The position numbers and the translations under genes are program-made. A DNA stretch of 13,081 nucleotides, taken from an uncultured Flavobacteriales bacterium. GTDB taxonomy: Bacteria > Bacteroidota > Bacteroidia > Flavobacteriales > Crocinitomicaceae. Within the stretch, counting starts at the first letter, position 1; each line of letters opens with the position of its first letter. Where the stretch lies: the NCBI GenBank assembly GCA_946886545.1, contig CAMPIU010000040.1, positions 1-13,081 on the forward strand, read 5' to 3'. Shown in pieces: positions 1 to 8,026 of this stretch. The notes under the pieces were generated by a model. It was not told the DNA's origin, searched no databases, and saw only the letters and a list, made by a program, of their open reading frames with translations.

Positions 1-5
1 GGTTT

Positions 6-944
6 ATGTTATTCATATATATTCTGTTTATACTCATTATTATTTTTTCACTCTACCAGTATGTAGACAACAGTGAATGGGAAGAATTTCACACGAAAAA
101 TTTCAAAACGATTTTCCAGAACAGGAATAAAAAATACGGGGCATACCAGATCAGGAACCGGCAACCGGTAATTATGACCTATGTTCTTATGGGGGCTGTT
201 CTACTGGGAATTGCTGCAGTTTACACCAAAACCATTGTAAACAACTACGAAGGATTAAATTCAATGACTTTCAGCGATGTTTCAGACACTACTCAGTTCA
301 CCCTGAACAATGAGAATGTGGTAGAAACTCCTCCGTCCCAATTCAATTACCAGGGAGACAACGGTGACGGACTTCCTCAATCAAAAGACGGAGGTGAAAA
401 GGCGGAAGACAGACCTGAAACAACGGAATCTTCTTCTGAACCGCGACCGGAACCTGTAAAGCCTAAAACCCCGGAAGAAGATGTTTACGCTTTTGAGGCA
501 AAGCAATTCGAAATGACAGGTGGAGCTGCAGAAAGGGAAAAGATCCAGAAAGAAATGGAAAAGCGCAAGAAAGAGCGTGAAGAGAAAAAAAGGCAACAGC
601 AAAAACAGGAAGGCGGACAAGGTGGAAATGTCGGTACCAATTCAAGTGTACAGGGAAAAACCCTTGCTGAATGGAATATGAATGGCAGAAAACCTCACCA
701 GAACAATCCGGATTATATTAAAATTCCAGGCTACATGTGTGGAAAGGGTGTAAATGAAAAAATTGTTGTAAAAGTAAAAGTGAATTCTAACGGAGATGTT
801 TATTGGGCGCAATCCCAGGCACCGGCAGATGCAAACCCGTGTTGTGTGGAGCAAGCCATGAACTACGCAAAAAAATCGCGTTTCGAGTACGCCGCAACAC
901 CGATCCAGGAAGGAACCATAACGTATTATTTCAAGTCACAATAA
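6..944 (+). CDS. TonB-like energy transducer protein
   Basis: Probable TonB-family protein carrying inner-membrane proton-motive force to outer-membrane receptors. Residues 41-50 (NKKYGAYQIR) match the cytoplasmic motif that Bacteroidota TonB proteins carry just before their membrane helix, which here is about residues 55-74. Next come a Pro/Glu/Gly-rich spacer (about 108-160), a highly charged Lys/Glu/Arg/Gln stretch (about 175-203) and a C-terminal domain (about 215-312) resembling TonB_C, with GKGVNEKIVVKVKVNSNGDV at 246-265. Three cysteines (C245, C279, C280) lie in this domain. An additional hydrophobic segment covers residues 1-18; the Lys/Arg-rich loop between the two helices suggests the C-terminal domain is periplasmic. 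The ATG at 6 is the first in the window, and the reading frame is open to the left edge, so the true start could lie outside. folC begins 4 bases after the stop. The family call is good; the exact receptor partners are unknown. Confidence 0.75.
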   Translation: MLFIYILFILIIIFSLYQYVDNSEWEEFHTKNFKTIFQNRNKKYGAYQIRNRQPVIMTYVLMGAVLLGIAAVYTKTIVNNYEGLNSMTFSDVSDTTQFTLNNENVVETPPSQFNYQGDNGDGLPQSKDGGEKAEDRPETTESSSEPRPEPVKPKTPEEDVYAFEAKQFEMTGGAAEREKIQKEMEKRKKEREEKKRQQQKQEGGQGGNVGTNSSVQGKTLAEWNMNGRKPHQNNPDYIKIPGYMCGKGVNEKIVVKVKVNSNGDVYWAQSQAPADANPCCVEQAMNYAKKSRFEYAATPIQEGTITYYFKSQ

Positions 945-948
945 TTCC

Positions 949-2193
949 ATGAATTACCCCGAAACCATCGATTGGTTGTTTCAGCAATTCCCGGCCTATC
1001 ACAACCTGGGAGCACAAGCTTATAATCCGGGATTAAAGAATATTGAAGAATTAAGCGCATTTTTCCACAATCCGGAAAAAGAACTGCGTTTCATCCACGT
1101 TGGAGGAACTAATGGAAAGGGTTCCGTTTCAAACATGCTTGCATCCATTCTTACTGAAAGCGGCGAAAAAGTCGGATTATTCACCTCCCCTCACCTCTTT
1201 GATTTTACAGAGCGAATCCGCATCAATGGTGTTCCGGTAGATCAACAATTTGTCATTGAATTTTGCGAAAAAGTCAGAAATCATTCCTGGACGATCGAAC
1301 CATCCTTCTTTGAAATCACCTGGATGATGGCGCTGGCTTTCTTTCATCAAAATAACTGTTCGATCGTTATTGCTGAAGTTGGTTTAGGAGGACGATTGGA
1401 TGCTACAAATATTATCCGACCGATTATTTCGGTGATCACCAATATCGGGCTCGATCACATGAATATTTTGGGAGAAACCCGGAAAAAGATCGCGTTTGAA
1501 AAATCCGGGATCATCAAAAAAGACATTCCGGTTGTACTTGGTGAAAAAGACCCGGAAACATTTCCTGTTTTCGAAACGGTCGCAAAGGAGAAAGACTCTG
1601 AGATCATCCTCCCTGACAAAAGCGGATATTTACCGGAAGGAATAATCGGCTACCAGGTCGGGAATTACCAAATAGTTTCTGCTGTTTGTGATTACCTCGA
1701 AAAACACGAATTTGTCTGTGATCAGACTATACGGGAAAGGGGAATCCGGAACCTGAAAAAAAATACCGGCTTCTTCGGAAGAATGGAAGTGATTTCAAAA
1801 GCACCTTTAACAATCGTAGATTGTGCACACAATGCAGATGGAATCCGTGCCTTAATGACTTCCATAAAAGAATTGAATAAGGGAAAGCTTCATTGCATTT
1901 ACGGAACCAGTTCGGACAAAGATCTGAATGCAATCCTGGAAGAACTTCCTGCCGATGCATCTTTTTACTTCACCACTTTCTCCAATCCAAGAAGCATGAG
2001 TCTGGAAGATTTGAAAGAAAATGTAGGTTTCCGCATAGAAAAAAAACAATTTTTTAATTCTCCGGTAAACGCATTGTCAAAAGCGCAAGAATCTGCAAAC
2101 AAAGCCGATACGATTTTAATTTTCGGTTCCTTCTTTTTGGTTCACGATTTTTTTGAGATTTTTTTTCAAAAAGGCCTTGCAGAAAAGAAATAA
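949..2193 (+). CDS. folC: Folylpolyglutamate synthase / dihydrofolate synthase
   Basis: Cytoplasmic ATP-dependent ligase of the Mur-ligase superfamily. It adds glutamate to folates and, in bifunctional members, converts dihydropteroate to dihydrofolate. Visible motifs are the P-loop GTNGKGS (residues 53-59), TSPHL (79-83) followed by ERIRING, the magnesium/ATP motif EVGLGGRLDATN (143-154), TNIGLDH (164-170), and FEKSGIIK (183-190), whose K185 sits where the carbamylated lysine occurs in this family. DCAHN (291-295) in the C-terminal domain is the usual family signature. At 414 residues it has normal length. Whether it has both activities or only the synthetase one cannot be told from motifs alone. 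It starts 4 bases after the TonB-like gene, so the two are probably co-transcribed although functionally unrelated. Confidence 0.95.
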   Translation: MNYPETIDWLFQQFPAYHNLGAQAYNPGLKNIEELSAFFHNPEKELRFIHVGGTNGKGSVSNMLASILTESGEKVGLFTSPHLFDFTERIRINGVPVDQQFVIEFCEKVRNHSWTIEPSFFEITWMMALAFFHQNNCSIVIAEVGLGGRLDATNIIRPIISVITNIGLDHMNILGETRKKIAFEKSGIIKKDIPVVLGEKDPETFPVFETVAKEKDSEIILPDKSGYLPEGIIGYQVGNYQIVSAVCDYLEKHEFVCDQTIRERGIRNLKKNTGFFGRMEVISKAPLTIVDCAHNADGIRALMTSIKELNKGKLHCIYGTSSDKDLNAILEELPADASFYFTTFSNPRSMSLEDLKENVGFRIEKKQFFNSPVNALSKAQESANKADTILIFGSFFLVHDFFEIFFQKGLAEKK

Positions 2194-2211
2194 TGGCTTA
2201 TATGTGCACTC

Positions 2212-2244
2212 GCGTTTGAGAAACAACGGTAACTCAAAAAACGC
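2212..2244 (+). repeat. Imperfect inverted repeat between folC and tRNA
   Basis: GCGTTTGAG (2212-2220) faces CTCAAAAAACGC (2233-2244). The arms pair apart from three extra A residues in the right arm. There is no T run after it, so it is not a standard terminator. It could be a processing or pausing structure ahead of the tRNA, or chance. Confidence 0.3.
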
Positions 2245-2251
2245 AAAGTAT

Positions 2252-2326
<75 letters not shown>

Positions 2327-2330
2327 CAAC

Positions 2331-2375
2331 AAAAAGAAAAAAGCGAATTACGAAAGTGGTTCGCTTTTTCTTTTT
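2331..2375 (+). terminator. Intrinsic terminator after tRNA-Val
   Basis: AAAAAG (2331-2336), then a six-A run and GCGAA (ending 2347), pairs with TTCGCTTTTTCTTTTT (2360-2375). One A is bulged and the loop is 12 bases. The T-rich 3' arm acts as the U tract. It begins 5 bases after the tRNA and fits termination of the tonB-like/folC/tRNA unit. The A/T symmetry means it might also work leftward. Confidence 0.85.
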
Positions 2376-2464
2376 CCTCATTCTGTTTCTGCTTTTCATT
2401 CTGTCCGGATTTTCTTTAAAATGCTTTTTCCTTTTTCAGAGCGAAAATGAGAACGAGAATGAGG
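2376..2464. repeat. Long imperfect inverted repeat (28-base arms)
   Basis: The left arm 2376-2403 (beginning CCTCATTCTG) and the right arm 2437-2464 (ending GAGAATGAGG) are complementary at about 22 of 28 positions, with a 33-base loop. It starts directly after the tRNA terminator. It could be a second hairpin ending readthrough, part of a small RNA, or the remains of a mobile sequence. The arms are visible; the function is unknown. Confidence 0.55.
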
Positions 2465-2541
2465 AAGAATCCCGGTTAGAAGTTTCAATTCAGTCTCCTC
2501 CCTTGAGAAGAGCATTCGCAGCATGTGAAGACGTAACAACG

Positions 2542-2559
2542 ATCCCGGATGTCCGGGAT
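2542..2559. repeat. Palindrome ATCCCGGA-TG-TCCGGGAT
   Basis: Perfect 8-base arms separated by TG. No T run follows on either strand, so it is not a classical terminator. The right arm could instead pair with AATCCCGG at 2468-2475, which matches CCGGGATT at 2553-2560. It may be an RNA structure element or a protein-binding operator. Confidence 0.5.
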
Positions 2560-2597
2560 TAGTACGGAAGTTGTATGGAGGATTAAGGAGGGTGACA

Positions 2598-2648
2598 ATG
2601 TCAGATCTCCCGCAACCAACAATTTCACGGATCAGGACCAAATTCTGA
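2598..2648 (+). CDS. Possible micro-ORF (16 residues)
   Basis: ATG at 2598 opens a frame of 16 residues (MSDLPQPTISRIRTKF) ending with TGA at 2646-2648. TAAGGAGGG (2584-2592) lies five bases upstream, a strong Shine-Dalgarno match of a kind not seen before the other genes here. It could be a leader peptide or chance. No family is recognised, and there is no evidence that it is translated. Confidence 0.2.
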   Translation: MSDLPQPTISRIRTKF

Positions 2649-2728
2649 GGACCAGACATCAGTTTATTTCCTGTTCTGCCTCGCAACCTATTCTACTCCA
2701 CACTTATATTCAATCACAAACCAAACGC

Positions 2729-2759
2729 TTTTCCAATTCCGCAGAAATAACTAATTTTA
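2729..2759 (+). promoter_or_regulatory. Weak Bacteroidota-type promoter candidate
   Basis: TTTT (2729-2732), a 19-base spacer and TAATTTTA (2752-2759) resemble the TTTG / TAnnTTTG pattern of Bacteroidota sigma-A promoters, with the final G missing in both boxes. It would start transcription near 2766, about 48 bases before the operon's first ATG. The position is right but the match is degenerate. Confidence 0.3.
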
Positions 2760-2813
2760 CACCCGAAACCTAAATACGAAGTAATAGGCCTCAACTTAAA
2801 CTAGTTAATCAAT

Positions 2814-5800
2814 ATGAAAAAATTATTAATCTTAGCCGCCTTTTCCCCGCTTACTTTTTTTGCGCAAAAAAACATTTCACGGGTGGTGGCAAAGGATGTT
2901 ATTGAACGTGGAGTCGAATTGCACGACGAGAAAAAGTACGCCGAAGCAATTGAAGAATACGAGAAAATCAACATCAATGATACCGCATACGCACTAGCTC
3001 AATACGAAATGGCATTAAGCCACATGGAGCTGGAACAGTACGACAAGGCGACCGAAATCCTGAATGATTTGCTGGAATATAAAATCCGCTTCGATTTTAA
3101 ATACACCATCTATCTATCGCTTGGGAATTGTTATGACATGAACAAAAAACCGGAAGACGCAATCCGAGTTTATACCGAAGGTTTGAAAATCCATCCGTAC
3201 CAGCACAATTTGCTCTACAATAGAGGGATAACTTACGTTAATCAGAAAAAGTACAAGGAAGCTATCAGCGATTATAAACAGGCAATCCAAAGCAATGTGT
3301 ATCATGGAAACAGCCATTTGGCTCTTGGTATGCTAGCAGCAAACGAGGGATTATATGATCAGGCAATGTTATCGTTGCTTACATTTCTCTGGTTAAATCC
3401 TGACGATTCAAGAGCTCCTGAAATTACCGCGATTCTCGAGCGAATTGCAAACGGATCTTTTGAAAGAGAGCCCAAAAACATCAAGGATCTATTCGGACCG
3501 GATAATTATGAAGACTACAACCTGCTTTTCGAAAATAAAATTGCGCTCCAGGATAACTACAAAGTGAAACTTACCATTCCGACTTCTTACGGAAAACAAC
3601 TGCATTTGTTTTTGAAAAACAACAAGTACGACAAGTCAAATATGGACTTTTGGAATCAGCACTATATGCCATTTTTCGAAGCGATCTGGAAAGAAAAAAT
3701 GCTTGATCAATTCACGATGATCCCATTGGCTTCTATTGACGGTAAAGAGATTCAATCTAAAGTCAAATCAAAGATTTCCGCTATCAAATCGTTTTACGAA
3801 TGGTCAAAAACAGCTTATAAAGAAGCTACTTCCAATCAGTTTATGGAATTCGAAGGAACCAAACAATGGGTATCAGTGGATTACAAATCAACGCACTTGG
3901 AAGGGATCGGGAAACAAAATGATAAAAACCAACCGATCGGAAACTATTTTATTTACTACAGAAACGGCTTGCTGAAATTGCGGGCTCAATTCGGTGAAAA
4001 CGAAAAACAGATCGGTACCTGGGAAATTTATAATGATTTTGACGGAAAGATTACCCGACGTATCGAATTCACATCCAATCCTGCCGAAAAAATTCAGTAC
4101 TCCTATTATTCCAGCGGTGAACTTTATCTGAAATACAAAACAATCGATAATCTGGAGCAAGATACTGTAACTTACTTCTACCGAAACGGAACCATAAAAG
4201 AGAACTATTTGGTGAAAGACGGTAAGAAAAACGGTATTTATAAGTCGTTTTATCCAAACGGTCAGTTATCTATTGAAATGACTTATAAAATGGGGGCTGG
4301 TGAAGGAAATTATATTTCCTACAACTCAAATGGTGTGAAGGACGATGAATTTCAATTAATCGATGACAACATTCACGGAATTCGCAAAAAGTATTATGCA
4401 AACGGACAACTAGCTTCCCAATACAATTATGTCAATGGCAAATACGACGGAGAATATGTAACTTATTTCTATGACGGCAAAGTAGAGAAAAAAGGAACCT
4501 ACAAGAACGGAAATGAAGTTGGTCAATTTGAAGAATATTACTCTAACGGAGCCATGTCCACCTCGATGCTTTTAGATGAATCCGGAAAACAAAACGGGGT
4601 CAGCATTCAATATGATTTGGACGGAAAGAAGTATGAAGAAATGGAGTTTTCCAAAGGAGAATTAAAATCAATCACTTTTTACGATAAAGCCGGAACAGCA
4701 AAGATTCTGGCAGAGAAAAAAGGAAAGAAAATTGATTACATCCGTAACTATCCGGATGGAAAAAAATCAATCGTAGGACAAATTGCGGACGATGAAAGAG
4801 TTGGTGAATGGAAGTATTACGATAAATATGGAAACCTCACAACAATCGAAAAATACAAAGACGGGAAAGTGACGGACACTTTAAAAGAGTTCTATTCCAA
4901 CGGTCAATTGGAAAGCTTTAGTGTGGTAAATGACGGAAGAAGAGACGGACTTTTCCAGGCCTTCAATATTTTCGGTGATCTGATTTCGGAAGGTTATTAT
5001 TCTGAAGGTGATTATGATAGTGAGTGGGTCGGATACTACTCCGATGGTAGCTTTAGTTCTAAAAACTTCTATGTTCAGGGAACAAAACAGGGATATCAAC
5101 TTTCTTATGATGTGAACGGTGAAGTGGATGGAATGGATGAGTACGACGAAGGACTCGTTATCGCCCACACACAGTTTGATACCACAGGAAATATTCTTAG
5201 TCAAATGGGTGAATATAACGGTGAAATTCAGTTGAAAGATCCAACAAACACCTACGTCACATTTATCGGTAACTACAAAAATGGTTGGGCAGACGGGAAA
5301 TTTAAATGGTTTACCATTAACAATGTTTTAACCTGCACCGGAAACTATAAAAACGGAGATCGTGACGGTCTTTGGTTTTGGTATGACCAGGATGGTAAAT
5401 TAACACGTGAAGCGAAATACGTCAACGCCAACCTGGATGGGATCGATAAGAATTACCATGAGAATGGAGCTGTGGAGTCTGAAATCACTTATGTAAACGG
5501 AGTTCGCCAGGGCAAATTCACTCATTACAGTCAAAACGGAAAAGTATTGATCAGCGGAGAAAACCTGGATGATCAAAGACATGGAGAGGTAAAATACTTT
5601 GATGTAAATGGGTCGTTGATGATGATCCGTTATTACAACTACGGTATTTTCACTTCTTATTCATACTTGAATCAGGAAGGTAAAACCGTAAAACCCGTAG
5701 AACTTGTCGGTAACGAAATGAAAGTTGCCTGTTATTATAAAACCGGAAAGAAATCCATGGAACATACCCGAAAAAACGGATTGATCGAAGGTCACTACAT

Positions 5801-6095
5801 CACATACCATGAAAACGGGAAAATGTGGGAAGACGAAAGCTATTTGCACGGTGAACAAGACGGAAAATCACTGGAGTATAACGAACTTGGCAAGAAGATT
5901 AAAGAAGCGAACTACCTGAAGGGAGAATTGCATGGAAAATACATGAAATACAACCAGGCTGGTGTTTTGATTTACGAAGCAAACTACCGTTTCGGGGAAT
6001 TAAACGGTGAAGAAAAAGAATACAATGCAGAAGGGAAATTAATCCGAATTACAACTTATTATGGAGATTACGCAGTTAAGACTCAAAAATTCTAA
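2814..6095 (+). CDS. Exported TPR protein with ~30 YwqK/MORN-like repeats
   Basis: A signal peptide (MKKLLILAAFSPLTFFAQ) predicts export. Residues about 28-210 form roughly five TPR helix pairs, for example KKYAEAIEEYEKI near 40-52 and KKYKEAISDYKQAI near 145-158. Residues about 220-355 match nothing I recognise. From about 360 to 1090 there are some 30 tandem units of about 23 residues with the pattern G-x-[YFW]-x-x-[YF]-x-x-[NDE]-G-x-[LIV], as in YwqK/MORN_2 repeats, including NGIYKSFYPNGQL and EGHYITYHENGKM. Such repeats form extended beta-hairpin sheets. No lipobox, C-terminal sorting domain or catalytic motif is evident. Some databases label YwqK proteins as antitoxins; nothing here supports that. 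It is the first gene of a probable three-gene operon, and its end overlaps the next gene. The role is unknown; a surface or periplasmic scaffold is an inference. Confidence 0.88.
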   Translation: MKKLLILAAFSPLTFFAQKNISRVVAKDVIERGVELHDEKKYAEAIEEYEKININDTAYALAQYEMALSHMELEQYDKATEILNDLLEYKIRFDFKYTIYLSLGNCYDMNKKPEDAIRVYTEGLKIHPYQHNLLYNRGITYVNQKKYKEAISDYKQAIQSNVYHGNSHLALGMLAANEGLYDQAMLSLLTFLWLNPDDSRAPEITAILERIANGSFEREPKNIKDLFGPDNYEDYNLLFENKIALQDNYKVKLTIPTSYGKQLHLFLKNNKYDKSNMDFWNQHYMPFFEAIWKEKMLDQFTMIPLASIDGKEIQSKVKSKISAIKSFYEWSKTAYKEATSNQFMEFEGTKQWVSVDYKSTHLEGIGKQNDKNQPIGNYFIYYRNGLLKLRAQFGENEKQIGTWEIYNDFDGKITRRIEFTSNPAEKIQYSYYSSGELYLKYKTIDNLEQDTVTYFYRNGTIKENYLVKDGKKNGIYKSFYPNGQLSIEMTYKMGAGEGNYISYNSNGVKDDEFQLIDDNIHGIRKKYYANGQLASQYNYVNGKYDGEYVTYFYDGKVEKKGTYKNGNEVGQFEEYYSNGAMSTSMLLDESGKQNGVSIQYDLDGKKYEEMEFSKGELKSITFYDKAGTAKILAEKKGKKIDYIRNYPDGKKSIVGQIADDERVGEWKYYDKYGNLTTIEKYKDGKVTDTLKEFYSNGQLESFSVVNDGRRDGLFQAFNIFGDLISEGYYSEGDYDSEWVGYYSDGSFSSKNFYVQGTKQGYQLSYDVNGEVDGMDEYDEGLVIAHTQFDTTGNILSQMGEYNGEIQLKDPTNTYVTFIGNYKNGWADGKFKWFTINNVLTCTGNYKNGDRDGLWFWYDQDGKLTREAKYVNANLDGIDKNYHENGAVESEITYVNGVRQGKFTHYSQNGKVLISGENLDDQRHGEVKYFDVNGSLMMIRYYNYGIFTSYSYLNQEGKTVKPVELVGNEMKVACYYKTGKKSMEHTRKNGLIEGHYITYHENGKMWEDESYLHGEQDGKSLEYNELGKKIKEANYLKGELHGKYMKYNQAGVLIYEANYRFGELNGEEKEYNAEGKLIRITTYYGDYAVKTQKF

Positions 6096-8022
6096 AGGAT
6101 TTATTCTTTTCGTTTACTTTATCTTTTTTTATTTCCTTTCTCACGGGCAGACAAATGAGATCCTGGCGATTTATAAAAACAAGTACCCCGGAAATCACAT
6201 CGTTGAAACCAAGAGTGAACGGACAGTTACCATTAAGTACGTAAAAGGAAAGCCAACTTTGGTCTATCATTACGAATACGAAGATTTGATTATCGACAAA
6301 AACGGTGCAAACATGCTCTCCGAATATGCGATTGATTTCACCTCTTTTGAAGTCGTATCGAATATCGAGGCTTATTCCTTGATTCCTTCGGAAAGTAAAT
6401 CCAAAAAGGTCGTTTCAAATAATATATTCACCAGAGATGCTGAAGCCGATCAGGGAATTTTTCACGATGACAGCAAAGAAACAATCATCGTATTTCCGGG
6501 ATTGATCGAAGGGGCTCTTCGGCATATTTCCTATGACATTACCATGACTGAGAGCGATTTTCCTTTTGGTTTTGCCTTCTTTGATTTTACTCCGACAGAG
6601 AATCCGACTTTTAAAATTATTTCGGACACTTCTATTCATTTGATCTTGAAGGAATACAATACAGACAAAATCAAACTGAAAAAGGAAGAAACGATCTCCA
6701 AAAACATCCGGACAACTACCTACAGTTGCGAACAGGCTTTTCTCTTAAAACGCGAAGAAAACGCACCGAACATCCGGTATTATGCACCTCAGATTCTCGG
6801 GCAGATTGCTTATTACAATTACAAAGGTCAGAAAGTAAATGTGGGAGCAAACCTGGAAGACCTGCACACCGGCTATGCACAAAATGTTGCCGAAGTTGAA
6901 AATGAAATCCCAAGTCCGGAAATTACCCGGATAGCAGATTCGATTACACGCAATTTGCCCACAACCCTGGACAAGGTTCGTGCGATTTATTACTGGGTTC
7001 AGGATCATGTAAAATACATCGCTTTTGAAGAAGGAATGGGTGGATTTGTTCCGCGGCAACCCAATTTGGTTGTAGACAAGCGTTTCGGAGACTGTAAAGA
7101 CATGGCCTCATTGATCTATTCGATGCTTAAAGCCGTAAACATTCCAAGCTATTTAACCTGGGTTGGATCTCGTGACCTACCCTTCAAATACAGTGAATTC
7201 CCCAGTGGAATGTGCGACAACCACATGATTACCACCTACAAGGAAGACGGGAAATACTATTTCCTGGATGCAACCAATTCTTTTCAGACAATGAATGCAT
7301 CAACCGGTTTCATTCAGGGAAAAGAAGCACTTTTGCATATCAGCCCAACTAAATTTGAACTGACTGAAATTCCGGTTAAAGACGAACACTACTCCGCGAT
7401 TTATGACTTTTCAAGCGTTAAAATTGACGGGAAGGATCTCATTGGAAAATCTTCAACCAAAATTGATGGATATTACCATACCTTGATCGGAAATTACGCG
7501 AAAGACCTGCTACCGAAAGACCTCAACAAGTTTTTGACAGGCATCAATCAACGTGGAAATAACTCTTTCGTTGTCACCAATGGAAGTATGCAAAACGTAC
7601 TGAACAGAGACACAACCGGAATCTTGAATTTTGACTGGACCTGCAAAAATTATTGCACCAATTTGGACGATGCTATTTACATCAACATGATTATCGATAA
7701 AGATATCACCTATCAAAATGAATTAAAAGAAACGCGTATTTCACCCTTTGAACTGGATCATCAATCATTCGACCAATATGTAGTTGAACTGGAAATTCCT
7801 CAAAACTATACGGTAACTTATCTTCCGGCTTCCGTTTCCTTCCATTCCGAAATCGTTGATTTTGATGTGAAGTACCATCAAACAGGCTCCAAAATAATTA
7901 TGAACATGGATGTTGCATTGAAATTCTTAATTCTGGAGCCAAGCCAGTTTGCCGAATGGAACAAATTCATTGCAGAAAAGAAAAAAGTAATCTCCGAAAC
8001 CATTGAACTTAAACGTAAATAA
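6061..8022 (+). CDS. Exported DUF3857/transglutaminase-like protein, intact triad
   Basis: The 653-residue product has a long N-terminal signal sequence (hydrophobic core about residues 13-27, likely cut before Gln30). An all-beta DUF3857-like region (about 45-240) follows, then a transglutaminase-like core (about 300-420) and a beta-rich C-terminal region. The core keeps the papain-like triad: C345 in FGDCKDMASLIYSML, H388 in CDNHMI and D403 in YYFLDATN. GGFVPRQP just before the cysteine motif is typical of Bacteroidota members. Relatives may cleave or cross-link peptides, but no substrate is known. ATG 6061 is the only usable start giving a signal peptide; it lies inside the preceding gene (35-base overlap, different frame), which suggests translational coupling. 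The next gene, 4 bases downstream, is a related protein lacking the triad. Confidence 0.9.
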   Translation: MEITQLRLKNSKGFILFVYFIFFYFLSHGQTNEILAIYKNKYPGNHIVETKSERTVTIKYVKGKPTLVYHYEYEDLIIDKNGANMLSEYAIDFTSFEVVSNIEAYSLIPSESKSKKVVSNNIFTRDAEADQGIFHDDSKETIIVFPGLIEGALRHISYDITMTESDFPFGFAFFDFTPTENPTFKIISDTSIHLILKEYNTDKIKLKKEETISKNIRTTTYSCEQAFLLKREENAPNIRYYAPQILGQIAYYNYKGQKVNVGANLEDLHTGYAQNVAEVENEIPSPEITRIADSITRNLPTTLDKVRAIYYWVQDHVKYIAFEEGMGGFVPRQPNLVVDKRFGDCKDMASLIYSMLKAVNIPSYLTWVGSRDLPFKYSEFPSGMCDNHMITTYKEDGKYYFLDATNSFQTMNASTGFIQGKEALLHISPTKFELTEIPVKDEHYSAIYDFSSVKIDGKDLIGKSSTKIDGYYHTLIGNYAKDLLPKDLNKFLTGINQRGNNSFVVTNGSMQNVLNRDTTGILNFDWTCKNYCTNLDDAIYINMIIDKDITYQNELKETRISPFELDHQSFDQYVVELEIPQNYTVTYLPASVSFHSEIVDFDVKYHQTGSKIIMNMDVALKFLILEPSQFAEWNKFIAEKKKVISETIELKRK

Positions 8023-8026
8023 TAAC

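Larger units (their letters stand above)
2376..2813. other. Gene-poor, structured intergenic region (438 b)
   Basis: No protein of recognisable family is encoded on either strand. The longer open frames (for example 2396-2686 minus and 2549-2773 plus) have atypical composition and no recognisable domain. Visible structure is the 28-base imperfect inverted repeat (2376-2464), a perfect palindrome (2542-2559), a micro-ORF at 2598-2648 and a weak promoter candidate at 2729-2759. The 2461-2580 part is about 48% G+C by hand count, which looks higher than the flanking AT-rich intergenic DNA. Confidence 0.6.

Noticed and set aside
2396..2686. 96-residue minus-strand open frame
   Set aside because: No recognisable domain, it covers the inverted repeats and no ribosome site or promoter was seen; probably a chance frame.
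2814..6095. Calling the YwqK-like protein an antitoxin
   Set aside because: No toxin-like partner is adjacent, and the protein is a long exported repeat protein; the label is a database carry-over.
8003..8026. Upstream ATG for the third operon gene
   Set aside because: It would add eight residues ahead of a complete signal peptide and overlap the previous gene; ATG 8027 fits better.
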